14,112 nucleotides of DNA from Oscillospiraceae bacterium (GTDB lineage Bacteria; Bacillota; Clostridia; Oscillospirales; Oscillospiraceae). A model generated the notes under the pieces. It was not told where the DNA came from. It saw nothing but the letters and a program-made list of their open reading frames with translations, and made no database searches. The stretch covers positions 1 to 14,112 of the forward strand of contig JAFRUW010000129.1 in assembly GCA_017438675.1 (NCBI GenBank), in the 5' to 3' direction. The translations under genes and the position numbers were made by a program. Below, one piece after another: positions 7,631-14,082 of the stretch (its first letter is position 1; each line of letters opens with the position of its first letter).

Positions 7631-7656
7631 TTAACTCATACAAATCAGGTGAAAAT

Positions 7657-8517
7657 ATGGAACTCACAAACCCGGAAGTAATAAAATATCTGCTGGCGAA
7701 AAACGGCTTCAGTTTTTCAAAGGCCATGGGGCAAAACTTCCTCACCGCCGCATGGGTGCCGGAGCGGATCGCTTCCGAATCCGGCATCACGAAAAACGAC
7801 GGTGTCCTGGAGGTCGGCCCCGGTATCGGCTGCCTGACCCAAGAGCTCAGTCACGCTGCGGGGCGCGTAACGGCGGTGGAGCTGGACAAGCGGCTCCCGC
7901 CCCTCCTTGCCGAATCCCTGTCCGGCTGCGGCAATGTGGAGATCGTGAGCGGCGATATCCTGAAGCTGGACATCCCGGAGCTCGTGAAAAACCGTATGGG
8001 CGGCCTCACCCCCAAGGTATGCGCAAATCTGCCCTACAACATCACCACTCCCGTCCTCACCGCCCTCATCGATACCGGGCTGTTCGAGACAATAACCGTC
8101 ATGGTGCAGAAGGAGGTCGCCCTCCGCATATGCGCCGACCCGGGGACGAAGGATTACGGCGCGTTCTCGGTTTATGTAAACTACCACACAGAGCCGGAGA
8201 TACTTTTCCACGTCCCGCCCGGCTGCTTTATGCCCCAGCCCAAGGTCACGTCCTCCGTGGTGACCCTCCGGCGCAGGGATACAAAGCCCTGGGACATTCG
8301 TGACGAAAAGCTCTTTTTCCGGGTGGTGCGGGCGTCCTTCGCCCAGCGGAGGAAAACGCTGGCGAACGGGCTCTCCTCCGCATTCGGTGAACTGGGCAAG
8401 GACGGCGTAAGAAGCGTCATCGCGGCCTGCGGCTTCCCGGAGAACATCCGGGGCGAGACGCTGGACATCCCCGGATTCGGGGCGCTGTCAAACGCCGTCG
8501 GCGAGAGGCTGAAATGA
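7657..8517 (+). CDS. rsmA: 16S rRNA (adenine(1518)-N6/adenine(1519)-N6)-dimethyltransferase RsmA (KsgA)
   Basis: Predicted 286-residue methyltransferase that uses S-adenosylmethionine to dimethylate two adjacent adenines in the 3'-terminal helix of 16S rRNA, a late check on small-subunit assembly; its loss gives kasugamycin resistance. The N-terminal KAMGQNFL is the family hallmark. Motif I is VLEVGPGIGCLTQ (about 50..62), the acidic motif II is AVELDK, and the catalytic motif IV is NLPYNI (N124 onward). The C-terminal part carries FMPQPKVTSSVV and the FRVVRASFAQRRKTLANGL helix typical of RsmA. The frame is open far upstream through topB, but ATG 7657 has AGGTGA 4 bases before it and gives the standard family length. 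Its stop overlaps the next gene's start as ATGA. Confidence 0.96.
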   Translation: MELTNPEVIKYLLAKNGFSFSKAMGQNFLTAAWVPERIASESGITKNDGVLEVGPGIGCLTQELSHAAGRVTAVELDKRLPPLLAESLSGCGNVEIVSGDILKLDIPELVKNRMGGLTPKVCANLPYNITTPVLTALIDTGLFETITVMVQKEVALRICADPGTKDYGAFSVYVNYHTEPEILFHVPPGCFMPQPKVTSSVVTLRRRDTKPWDIRDEKLFFRVVRASFAQRRKTLANGLSSAFGELGKDGVRSVIAACGFPENIRGETLDIPGFGALSNAVGERLK

Positions 8518-9113
8518 TAATACCGAGAGAGTTTTACGAGCGGGATACCTTGACTGTCGCAAGGGAGCTGATCGGTCAGGTACTGGTGCGAAAATCGCCT
8601 GAAGGCGTCACAAAGGGCGTCATAGTGGAGGCTGAAGCATATCTCGGTGAGATCGACCCCGCCGCCCACAGCTATAAGGGAAAGACCCGCCGTGTGCGGG
8701 TGCAGTACGAGGGCAAGGGCCTTGCCTACGTCTATATGATCTACGGCGTGCATTACTGCATGAACATCACCACCGGCCCGGCTGAGAAACCCGAGGCGAT
8801 CCTGATCCGCGCTCTCGAGCCCATTGAGGGGATCGACATCATGGAGCGCCGGCGGGGAACTTCAAGGCTCAAAAACCTCTGTTCCGGCCCCGGCAAGCTG
8901 GCAAGGGCCATGGATATCGACATGAATCTCTACGGAACCGACCTGTGCAGTGAGGGTGAGCTGTATCTTGAATACAGCAGACCCGCCGAAGTGGAAGTCT
9001 CAAAGCGGATAAACGTGGATTACGCCGGCGAAGCGGCTCATTATCTCTGGCGGTTCACTGAAAAAGGTTCGGAATACGTGTCGGGGAAAAAGAAACAGGA
9101 AAAGGCAGGCTGA
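8514..9113 (+). CDS. 3-methyladenine DNA glycosylase, Aag/Mpg family
   Basis: Predicted 199-residue base-excision-repair enzyme that flips out and removes alkylated or deaminated purines such as 3-methyladenine and hypoxanthine, leaving an abasic site. Residues line up with human AAG: VEAEAYLGEIDPAAHS contains E41 (equivalent of catalytic E125), Y43 (Y127) and H52 (H136), and AYVYMIYGVHYCMNI holds the next active-site tyrosine. SGPGKLARAMDID near residue 125 is also conserved. Length is normal for bacterial members. Translation is probably coupled to rsmA through the 4-base overlap (8514..8517). The stop codon at 9111..9113 lies within the loop of the operon terminator, so the message ends almost at the gene's last codon. 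Confidence 0.95.
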   Translation: MIIPREFYERDTLTVARELIGQVLVRKSPEGVTKGVIVEAEAYLGEIDPAAHSYKGKTRRVRVQYEGKGLAYVYMIYGVHYCMNITTGPAEKPEAILIRALEPIEGIDIMERRRGTSRLKNLCSGPGKLARAMDIDMNLYGTDLCSEGELYLEYSRPAEVEVSKRINVDYAGEAAHYLWRFTEKGSEYVSGKKKQEKAG

Positions 9114-9127
9114 ATAGTCTGCCTTTT
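9100..9127 (+). terminator. Rho-independent terminator of the topB-rsmA-mpg group
   Basis: AAAAGGCAG (9100..9108) and CTGCCTTTT (9119..9127) form a perfect 9-bp stem with a 10-base loop; the 3' arm ends in TTTT. The mpg stop codon (9111..9113) is in the loop. The stem is modest and the U tract partly inside it, yet the position is ideal. Confidence 0.7.
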
Positions 9128-9137
9128 AGATTAAGAC

Positions 9138-9160
9138 GCGGGCGGCCGGTGGCCGCCCGC
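9138..9160. repeat. Palindromic repeat, GC-rich stem
   Basis: GCGGGCGGCC-GGT-GGCCGCCCGC: perfect 10-bp arms around 3 bases. It is followed by CGACGGCGCCGAT, resembling the tail after the hairpin at 9481 (CGTCGGCTCCGAT). It is one of a set of hairpins sharing flanks but not stem sequence. Confidence 0.8.
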
Positions 9161-9161
9161 C

Positions 9162-9248
9162 GACGGCGCCGATTTGGATTACGGACGCACCTGCAATAGA
9201 AGGACAATCTGCGATCCAAAGCGTAGGGTGCGATGCCCACATCCGCTC
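9162..9248 (+). repeat. Composite direct repeat, unit 1
   Basis: About 86 bases resembling 9510..9596 in the same orientation. Two blocks of 21 bases are identical at the same internal spacing: 9195..9215 equals 9543..9563, and 9223..9243 equals 9571..9591. The palindrome that ends unit 2 is degraded here: GGTGCGATG (9227..9235) pairs poorly with CATCCGCTC. Confidence 0.8.
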
Positions 9249-9331
9249 GTGGGAACAGATGACAATTACCGCGGCGTTGAGATGAAAACGCACCATGTCG
9301 GTTAACATAAGACAGACAAGACAATCCCCCC

Positions 9332-9368
9332 GTCGGCGGAGCCGACAGCCCCCTTTACACAAGGGGGC
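9332..9368. repeat. Double-hairpin intergenic repeat
   Basis: Two adjacent perfect hairpins: GTCGGC-GGA-GCCGAC (9332..9346) and GCCCCCTT (9348..9355) with AAGGGGGC (9361..9368) around 5 bases. No gene or U tract adjoins, so this looks like a dispersed non-coding repeat rather than a terminator. I associate similar sequences with Clostridia intergenic regions, from memory only. Confidence 0.65.
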
Positions 9369-9407
9369 CTGACACTTACCCAACCAAATACGGCAAAAAC
9401 CGCAAAA

Positions 9408-9432
9408 GCGGGCGATCAATGATCGCCCCTAC
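9408..9432 (-). repeat. Second copy of the 25-bp palindromic repeat
   Basis: Exact reverse complement of 7606..7630, including the GTAG flank, about 1.8 kb away and in opposite orientation. Outside these 25 bases the two surroundings do not obviously match. Confidence 0.85.
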
Positions 9433-9480
9433 GGGTGCGGCGGGTATTAACGTGCGGGTGCAGATAACCGCCAAGCCCGT

Positions 9481-9596
9481 GTAGGGGAGGGCCTCTGCGC
9501 CCTCCCGCCGTCGGCTCCGATTCTGATAACCGCTGCACGGGTAATAGAAGGACAATCTGCGATACAGAATGTAGGGTGCGATGCCCACATCGCACC
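9481..9596 (+). repeat. Composite repeat, unit 2, with two hairpins
   Basis: Begins with GTAG and the hairpin GGGAGGGC (9485..9492), 6-base loop, GCCCTCCC (9499..9506). The direct-repeat body shared with 9162..9248 runs from about 9510. It ends with GTAGGGTGCGATG, where GGTGCGATG (9575..9583) and CATCGCACC (9588..9596) make a perfect 9-bp stem around CCCA. The inverted repeat copy B starts directly after. Confidence 0.8.
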
Positions 9597-9778
9597 GTGA
9601 GACACCGCACTAACGCAACTGAGCAGGAGCGTTCAGCGGACGATAGACGCATAACCTATTAAGGTTCAGGGATACCGCACTACCGTATACGCACAACCTA
9701 TTTCACGACCGGAGGAAGCCGTGTTTTCCACCGGGGGTTTCCAAAGGGCAGAGCCCTTTGGTTGCTCTTTCGTCTATT
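9597..9778 (-). repeat. Dispersed intergenic repeat, copy B (inverted relative to copy A)
   Basis: Read on the minus strand this 182-base segment aligns with 1..181; the outermost 44 bases match at 42 positions. It contains the same CCAAAGGGC-TCT-GCCCTTTGG hairpin at its right end. The two copies bracket 182..9596 as a long-range inverted repeat. Confidence 0.8.
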
Positions 9779-9794
9779 TCTGTCAATACAGAAA
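9777..9794. repeat. Palindrome at the outer edge of repeat copy B
   Basis: TTTCTGT-CAAT-ACAGAAA is a perfect 7-bp stem. Pairing extends outward with one mismatch (GTCTA against TGGAC). The right arm continues AAATGGAC, which resembles the first bases of copy A (AATGGACG), suggesting the palindrome contains two opposed element ends. Confidence 0.6.
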
Positions 9795-9866
9795 TGGACC
9801 GCCCGCCGCGCAGGCGTAGAACAAATGAAAAAATAAGAATGCAGAATGAAAAATGAGGCGGGTATC
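9795..9866. other. Gene-free spacer with AATGAAAAA direct repeats
   Basis: AATGAAAAA occurs at 9824..9832 and 9845..9853 within an A-rich tract. No credible gene, tRNA or promoter is seen. The whole 9114..9913 interval has no supportable coding region; the repeats listed individually account for most of it. Confidence 0.6.
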
Positions 9867-9902
9867 AGATAACAAAACCCTCTGAGCAAAACGCTCAGAG
9901 GG
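9867..9902 (-). terminator. Terminator of the V-ATPase operon, possibly bidirectional
   Basis: CCCTCTGAGC (9878..9887), loop AAAAC, GCTCAGAGGG (9893..9902): a perfect 10-bp stem beginning 11 bases past the subunit D stop. On the minus strand it is followed by TTTTGTTAT; on the plus strand by CTTTTAA. It is well placed to stop leftward transcription and may also stop readthrough from the mpg side. Confidence 0.88.
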
Positions 9903-9913
9903 CTTTTAACATT

Positions 9914-10543
9914 TTATTGCGCTTCTTTTGCCATCATTTCCTTCACCTTCATGAGTCTCACGAGATTTCCGCGCTCGTTGTCCTCAAGCTTCATGGTAAT
10001 GTACTTGATGGTGACCCGCATTTCGGGGATCATGACGTATTCAAGGGCGTTGACACGGCGGCGTGTGCGCTCCATCTCATCCGCCAGCATGTCGCAGGTC
10101 TTTTCCACCGCCGCCAGCTCGTAGAGCTTTGGCATAAGCTCGTTCATGGAAAGGACCGCGCTGTCCAGCTTTTCGGAGGTGAAAGCGAAACCGTAGGGGA
10201 GACTTTCCACCCTGGTCTCCGTCTCACCGATAGAGGGAACGTCAACGCTCATGATATTCTTTGTGCCGCAGTCCGGTTTGTCGCCGGAGGCGGAAACCAG
10301 GAGCGCCTCCTCAAGGGAAGCCCTGCCCATCTCTGCCTCGGCCAGCGCCATCTGACCCATGGCCTTTGAAAGAAGGGCCTCGATCTCATCGCGGAGCTCC
10401 TTGTTCCGGCGGATGAAGTACATGAACTGCCTTGCCATTTCGTCCTGTTTATCCTTGAGCAGCTTGTGGCCGCGCACGGCTGTGCTGAGACGCTTTTTCG
10501 TCTTTGTCAGCTCCATGCGGGTGGTGTTCACTCTACTTGCCAC
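9914..10543 (-). CDS. ntpD: V-type ATP synthase subunit D
   Basis: Predicted 209-residue central-stalk subunit that, with subunit F, forms the rotor shaft inside the A3B3 head and carries torque between catalysis and the ion-translocating ring. The N-terminal VNTTRMELTKTKKRLSTAVRGHKLLKDKQDEM is the family hallmark, and the C-terminal part returns to a long helix (TRRRVNALEYVMIPEMRVTIKYI), matching the antiparallel coiled-coil stalk. The middle segment (about 85..130) is the less conserved head. The start is GTG at 10543, two bases after the subunit B stop, implying translational coupling; the ribosome site (GGTTGGTG) is weak. It is the last gene of the operon, followed by a strong hairpin terminator. 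Codon choice matches the 3' part of ntpB and genes to the left. Confidence 0.95.
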   Translation of the reverse strand: MASRVNTTRMELTKTKKRLSTAVRGHKLLKDKQDEMARQFMYFIRRNKELRDEIEALLSKAMGQMALAEAEMGRASLEEALLVSASGDKPDCGTKNIMSVDVPSIGETETRVESLPYGFAFTSEKLDSAVLSMNELMPKLYELAAVEKTCDMLADEMERTRRRVNALEYVMIPEMRVTIKYITMKLEDNERGNLVRLMKVKEMMAKEAQ

Positions 10544-10545
10544 GG

Positions 10546-11928
10546 TTATTCACCAACCTTGTCCATATACTTCTCAATATACTCCTGATGGATCCTCTTG
10601 AGCTCGGTGCGGGGCAGTATCTCAAGGAGCTCCCAGCCGATGGCCAGGGTGTCCTCAATGCTTCTGTCGGTCTCGTAGCCCTGTGAAACGTACTTTTCCT
10701 CAAAGACCGTCGCAAACTCCGCATACTTCTTATCCATATCGCTGAGGGCGGATTCGCCAAGAACGACAGCCAGCTCCTTGGCCGTCTTGCCTCTTGCGTA
10801 GGCGGCGAAGATCTGGTTCATGGTGTCGGCGTGATCCTCCCTGGTCTTGCCCTTGCCGATACCCTTGTTCTTAAGACGGCTCAGGCTGGGCAGAACGTCG
10901 ATGGGAGGCTGAAGGCCCTTGTTGTAAAGCTCACGGGAGAGGATGATCTGACCCTCGGTGATGTAGCCCGTCAGGTCGGGGATGGGATGGGTCTTGTCGT
11001 CCTCGGGCATGGTGAGGATGGGAATCTGGGTGATGGAACCCTTCTTGCCGTTTATACGGCCCGCTCTCTCATAGAGGGATGCCAGGTCGGTGTAGAGGTA
11101 TCCGGGGAAGCCGCGGCGCCCGGGAACCTCCTTACGGGCGGCGGAGACCTCACGGAGAGCCTCGGCGTAGTTTGTAATGTCGGTCATGATGACAAGGACG
11201 TGCATTTTCTTCTCGAACGCCAGATATTCGGCGGCGGTCAGCGCCATGCGCGGCGTGGAAATGCGCTCTACGGCGGGGTCGTTCGCCAGATTGGAGAACA
11301 GCACCGTGCGGTCAATGGCGCCCGTGCGCCGGAACTCGCTGACAAAGAACTCCGATTCCTCGAACGTAATGCCGATAGCGGCGAATACCACGGCGAAGTT
11401 AGAGCCTTCATCGCCCAGCACTTTCGCCTGACGCGCAATCTGCGCGGCAAGGTTGGCGTGGGGCAGACCGGACCCGGAGAAAATCGGCAGTTTCTGTCCG
11501 CGCACCAGCGTGTTCAGGCCGTCGATAGTGGAAACGCCCGTCTGAATAAACTCGTTGGGGTAATCGCGGGCGGCGGGGTTCATGGGCAGACCGTTAATGT
11601 CGCGGTACTCTTCCGGCAGAATGTCGGGACCGCCGTCGATAGGCTGACCCATGCCGTTGAACACGCGCCCCAGCATATCGCCCGACACGCCCAATTCCAG
11701 CGGGTGGCCCAGAAAACGCACTTTCGCGTTCGCAAGGTTAATCCCGGCGGCGCTCTCGAAAAGCTGTACTACGGCGGTGTCGCCATTGACTTCCAGCACC
11801 TTCCCGCGCCGGATGGAGCCGTCATGCAGTTCCACTTCCACCAGTTCGTCATACGTGACGTTCTCCACCATGCGGACCATCATCAGCGGGCTGACGACTT
11901 CCTCTACAGTCTTATATTCCCGAATCAC
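10546..11928 (-). CDS. ntpB: V-type ATP synthase subunit B (non-catalytic), codon-usage mosaic
   Basis: Predicted 460-residue regulatory nucleotide-binding subunit alternating with subunit A in the hexameric head. It starts YKTVEEVVSPLMMVRMVENV, contains GRVFNGMGQPIDGGP and has SGSGLPHANLAAQIARQ where subunit A has its P-loop, so it lacks a Walker lysine, as expected. IMTDITNYAEALREVSAARKEVPGRRGFPGYLYTDLASLYERAG is strongly conserved. The GTG start at 11928 overlaps the subunit A stop (GTGA) and has GGAGGTGA 7 bases upstream. Codon usage changes abruptly near 11160: by hand count, Leu CTC is 0 of 23 before and 8 of 20 after; Arg AGA/AGG 0 of 15 and 5 of 13; Lys AAA 4 of 7 and 0 of 17. The frame stays intact, so the protein looks functional. 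Confidence 0.96.
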   Translation of the reverse strand: MIREYKTVEEVVSPLMMVRMVENVTYDELVEVELHDGSIRRGKVLEVNGDTAVVQLFESAAGINLANAKVRFLGHPLELGVSGDMLGRVFNGMGQPIDGGPDILPEEYRDINGLPMNPAARDYPNEFIQTGVSTIDGLNTLVRGQKLPIFSGSGLPHANLAAQIARQAKVLGDEGSNFAVVFAAIGITFEESEFFVSEFRRTGAIDRTVLFSNLANDPAVERISTPRMALTAAEYLAFEKKMHVLVIMTDITNYAEALREVSAARKEVPGRRGFPGYLYTDLASLYERAGRINGKKGSITQIPILTMPEDDKTHPIPDLTGYITEGQIILSRELYNKGLQPPIDVLPSLSRLKNKGIGKGKTREDHADTMNQIFAAYARGKTAKELAVVLGESALSDMDKKYAEFATVFEEKYVSQGYETDRSIEDTLAIGWELLEILPRTELKRIHQEYIEKYMDKVGE

Positions 11929-13697
11929 GCGGTTTCACCTCCCTGCGCGGCGATTTCCTCAATCTGCTGCGCCATATCCGCCCGCATTTGGGCGTAGGCG
12001 TCCTTGTACTGGTCGGCGGGGACGCTCTTGGCGCGTCCGATAGTCTCGCGGACCGGAATGGCGAACAGCTTCGTTACGTCGGCGCCCTTGGCGATAGCGG
12101 CGCGGCAGAGCTTGTCATATTCCAGTACCATGGCTAATAATTGCGCCTGTCTGTCATAGCTGGAATAGCCGTCAATATCGGTGAAGGCGTTCTGCTGTAG
12201 GAAGTCCTCGCGGACCATACGCGCCGTTTCCAGCGTCAACTGGTCGGCGGGCGACAGCGAATCCTTGCCGACTAACTGCACGATTTCGTTCAGGCTCGCC
12301 TCGTTCTGCAAAATGCTCATGGCTTGGGCGCGGTTCTTCATGAAGCCCTCGCCGTACTCCTCATCAAACCACGGCTTGAGAGAATCCAGATAAAGCGAAT
12401 ACGAGTTCAGCCAGTTAATGGCGGGGAAGTGGCGGCGATACGCAAGGGACGAATCCAGCGCCCAGAACACTTTGACGATACGCATAGTGGCCTGCGAAAC
12501 GGGTTCGGAGAGGTCGCCGCCCGGAGGCGATACCGCGCCGACAGCCGTCAGACTTCCGCGACGCTCGTCGGAGCCGATGCACTCCACGCTTCCGGCGCGT
12601 TCGTAGAACTGCGCCAGACGCGACGCCAGATAAGCCGGATAGCCTTCTTCGCCGGGCATTTCTTCCAGACGCCCCGACATTTCGCGCAACGCTTCCGCCC
12701 AGCGGGACGTAGAGTCGGCGATAACCGCCACGTCATAGCCCATATCGCGGAAATATTCCGCAATCGTAATGCCCGTATAAACGGACGCTTCCCGCGCCGC
12801 GACAGGCATGTCGGACGTATTGGCAATCAGGACCGTGCGTTTCATGAGGGTTTCGCCCGTGCGGGGGTCCTTCAGTTCGGGGAACTCGCGCAAAACGTCG
12901 GTCATTTCGTTGCCGCGCTCGCCGCAACCGATATAAACCACGATGTCCACGTCGGACCACTTCGCAAGCTGGTGTTGCACGACGGTCTTGCCGGAGCCGA
13001 ACGGACCCGGAACAGCCGCCGTGCCGCCCTTGGCAATCGGGAAAAGCGTGTCAATGATACGCTGACCGGAGCAGAGCGGGCGTTTGGGCGGATACTTCGT
13101 CGTATACGGACGCCCTACGCGCACGGGCCATTTCTGCGTCATGGTCAAATTCACTTCGTCGCCGTTGTCCTTTTTCAGTACCGCGACGGTCTCCGTGACG
13201 TTGAAAGAGCCGCTCTGAATGCTCTTGATTGTGCCTTTCAAATTCGGCGGGACCATGATTTTGTGAAGCACGACGGGCGTTTCCTGTACCGTGCCGATAA
13301 CGTCGCCGCCGATAACCTTATCGCCGGGTTTGGCGACGGCGACAAAATCCCACTTCTTTTCGCGGTCCACGGCGGGGACTTCGACGCCTCTTGTAATGCA
13401 CGCGCCGACTTTCTCCACGATACGCTCCAGCGGGCGCTGGATTCCGTCGTAAATGCCCTCAATCATGCCCGGCGCCAGTTCCACGCTCATGGGCGCGCCG
13501 GTGGTGACGACTTCCGCGCCGGGGCCAAGGCCGGAGGTCTCTTCGTAAACCTGAATGGAGGCGGTGTCGCCCTTCATGGTCAGGATTTCGCCAATCAGAC
13601 GCTGAGGGCCGACGCGCACCACGTCGGACATGTTCGCGTCCGCAAGGCCCGTCGCCACCACCAGCGGCCCCGATACTATTACTACTTTACCGCTCAA
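11925..13697 (-). CDS. ntpA: V-type ATP synthase subunit A (catalytic)
   Basis: Predicted 590-residue catalytic subunit that hydrolyses or makes ATP at A/B interfaces of the rotary head. After the N-terminal beta-barrel (KVVIVSGPLVVA) comes the non-homologous region typical of A subunits (about 110..190), then the P-loop GPFGSGKT (231..238, Lys237), the glutamate-bearing GCGERGNEM, and Walker B-type VAVIADSTSRWAEALREMSGRLEEMPGEEGYPAYL. Length is normal. The start is TTG at 13697, with AGAAGG about 9 bases upstream; no closer ATG preserves the conserved N-terminus. A 53-base gap separates it from the subunit F gene, the only sizeable gap in this operon. Its codon use (many GCG, CGC, GAA) matches the 5' part of ntpB and differs from the genes left of about 11100. 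Whether it moves protons or sodium cannot be told here. Confidence 0.97.
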   Translation of the reverse strand: MSGKVVIVSGPLVVATGLADANMSDVVRVGPQRLIGEILTMKGDTASIQVYEETSGLGPGAEVVTTGAPMSVELAPGMIEGIYDGIQRPLERIVEKVGACITRGVEVPAVDREKKWDFVAVAKPGDKVIGGDVIGTVQETPVVLHKIMVPPNLKGTIKSIQSGSFNVTETVAVLKKDNGDEVNLTMTQKWPVRVGRPYTTKYPPKRPLCSGQRIIDTLFPIAKGGTAAVPGPFGSGKTVVQHQLAKWSDVDIVVYIGCGERGNEMTDVLREFPELKDPRTGETLMKRTVLIANTSDMPVAAREASVYTGITIAEYFRDMGYDVAVIADSTSRWAEALREMSGRLEEMPGEEGYPAYLASRLAQFYERAGSVECIGSDERRGSLTAVGAVSPPGGDLSEPVSQATMRIVKVFWALDSSLAYRRHFPAINWLNSYSLYLDSLKPWFDEEYGEGFMKNRAQAMSILQNEASLNEIVQLVGKDSLSPADQLTLETARMVREDFLQQNAFTDIDGYSSYDRQAQLLAMVLEYDKLCRAAIAKGADVTKLFAIPVRETIGRAKSVPADQYKDAYAQMRADMAQQIEEIAAQGGETA

Positions 13698-13750
13698 TAT
13701 TAAAGACCTTCTTTCAATGATACGTTTCAGGGGAGCTTAGCGGATGGCGG

Positions 13751-14068
13751 TTAGAGGATGTCCGCGCCGACGGCGCGCTCAATCGCCCGCTGGATGTTCT
13801 CTTTCCCGACGCCTAACGAACCTTCGCGGCCCGGTATCAGAATTATCGCCGGGCGGATTTCGTCCTTGTAACGGGAAATCACGTCGGGCAACGCTACCGC
13901 CAGCCGTTCCGTTAAATAAATCACGGCGCAGTCAGCTTTCGCCAATTCGCGGATTTTCTCCCGGGCCTCTTCGGGGGTCGTGACGGGGTAGGTATCCAGC
14001 CCCAGGGCCTGAAAGCCCATGACCGATTCCCAGTCGCCGATAACGGCGATTCTCCATGTTGTCGCCAT
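13751..14068 (-). CDS. ntpF: V-type ATP synthase subunit F
   Basis: Predicted 105-residue small subunit bound to subunit D at the central stalk, thought to modulate rotary coupling. It begins WRIAVIGDWESVMGFQALGLDTYPV, the usual subunit F opening (IAVIGD, then GF-x-ALG), and contains AVIYLTERLA and PAIILIPG, which form the Rossmann-like strands of this family; the tail NIQRAIERAVGADIL fits the C-terminal helix. Length is typical. The ATG at 14068 is preceded by GGAGG with about 9 bases of spacing, and the subunit C stop lies 14 bases upstream. Codon use includes TTA and TTG leucines and many GCG alanines, unlike the genes on the left of the window. Confidence 0.94.
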   Translation of the reverse strand: MATTWRIAVIGDWESVMGFQALGLDTYPVTTPEEAREKIRELAKADCAVIYLTERLAVALPDVISRYKDEIRPAIILIPGREGSLGVGKENIQRAIERAVGADIL

Positions 14069-14082
14069 GCAATCCCCCCTCC

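Noticed and set aside
9138..9596. Possible CRISPR array
   Set aside because: Repeats are few, unevenly spaced, in mixed orientation and with varying stems; there are no regular spacers and no cas genes nearby.
9055..9889. Several small minus-strand frames (about 60 to 100 codons) in the gene-free region
   Set aside because: They run through palindromes and repeats, differ between repeat copies, and lack ribosome sites; treated as non-coding.
10831..11997. Plus-strand open frame of 388 codons opposite ntpB
   Set aside because: Antisense to a conserved gene, low-complexity His/Gln/Gly-rich translation, no ribosome site; it also spans the codon-usage junction without meaning.
12324..13703. Long plus-strand open frame of 459 codons opposite ntpA
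   Set aside because: It is antisense to a strongly conserved catalytic subunit; the Arg/His/Ala-rich translation is what the complement of GC-rich codons produces, and no family motif or ribosome site is seen.
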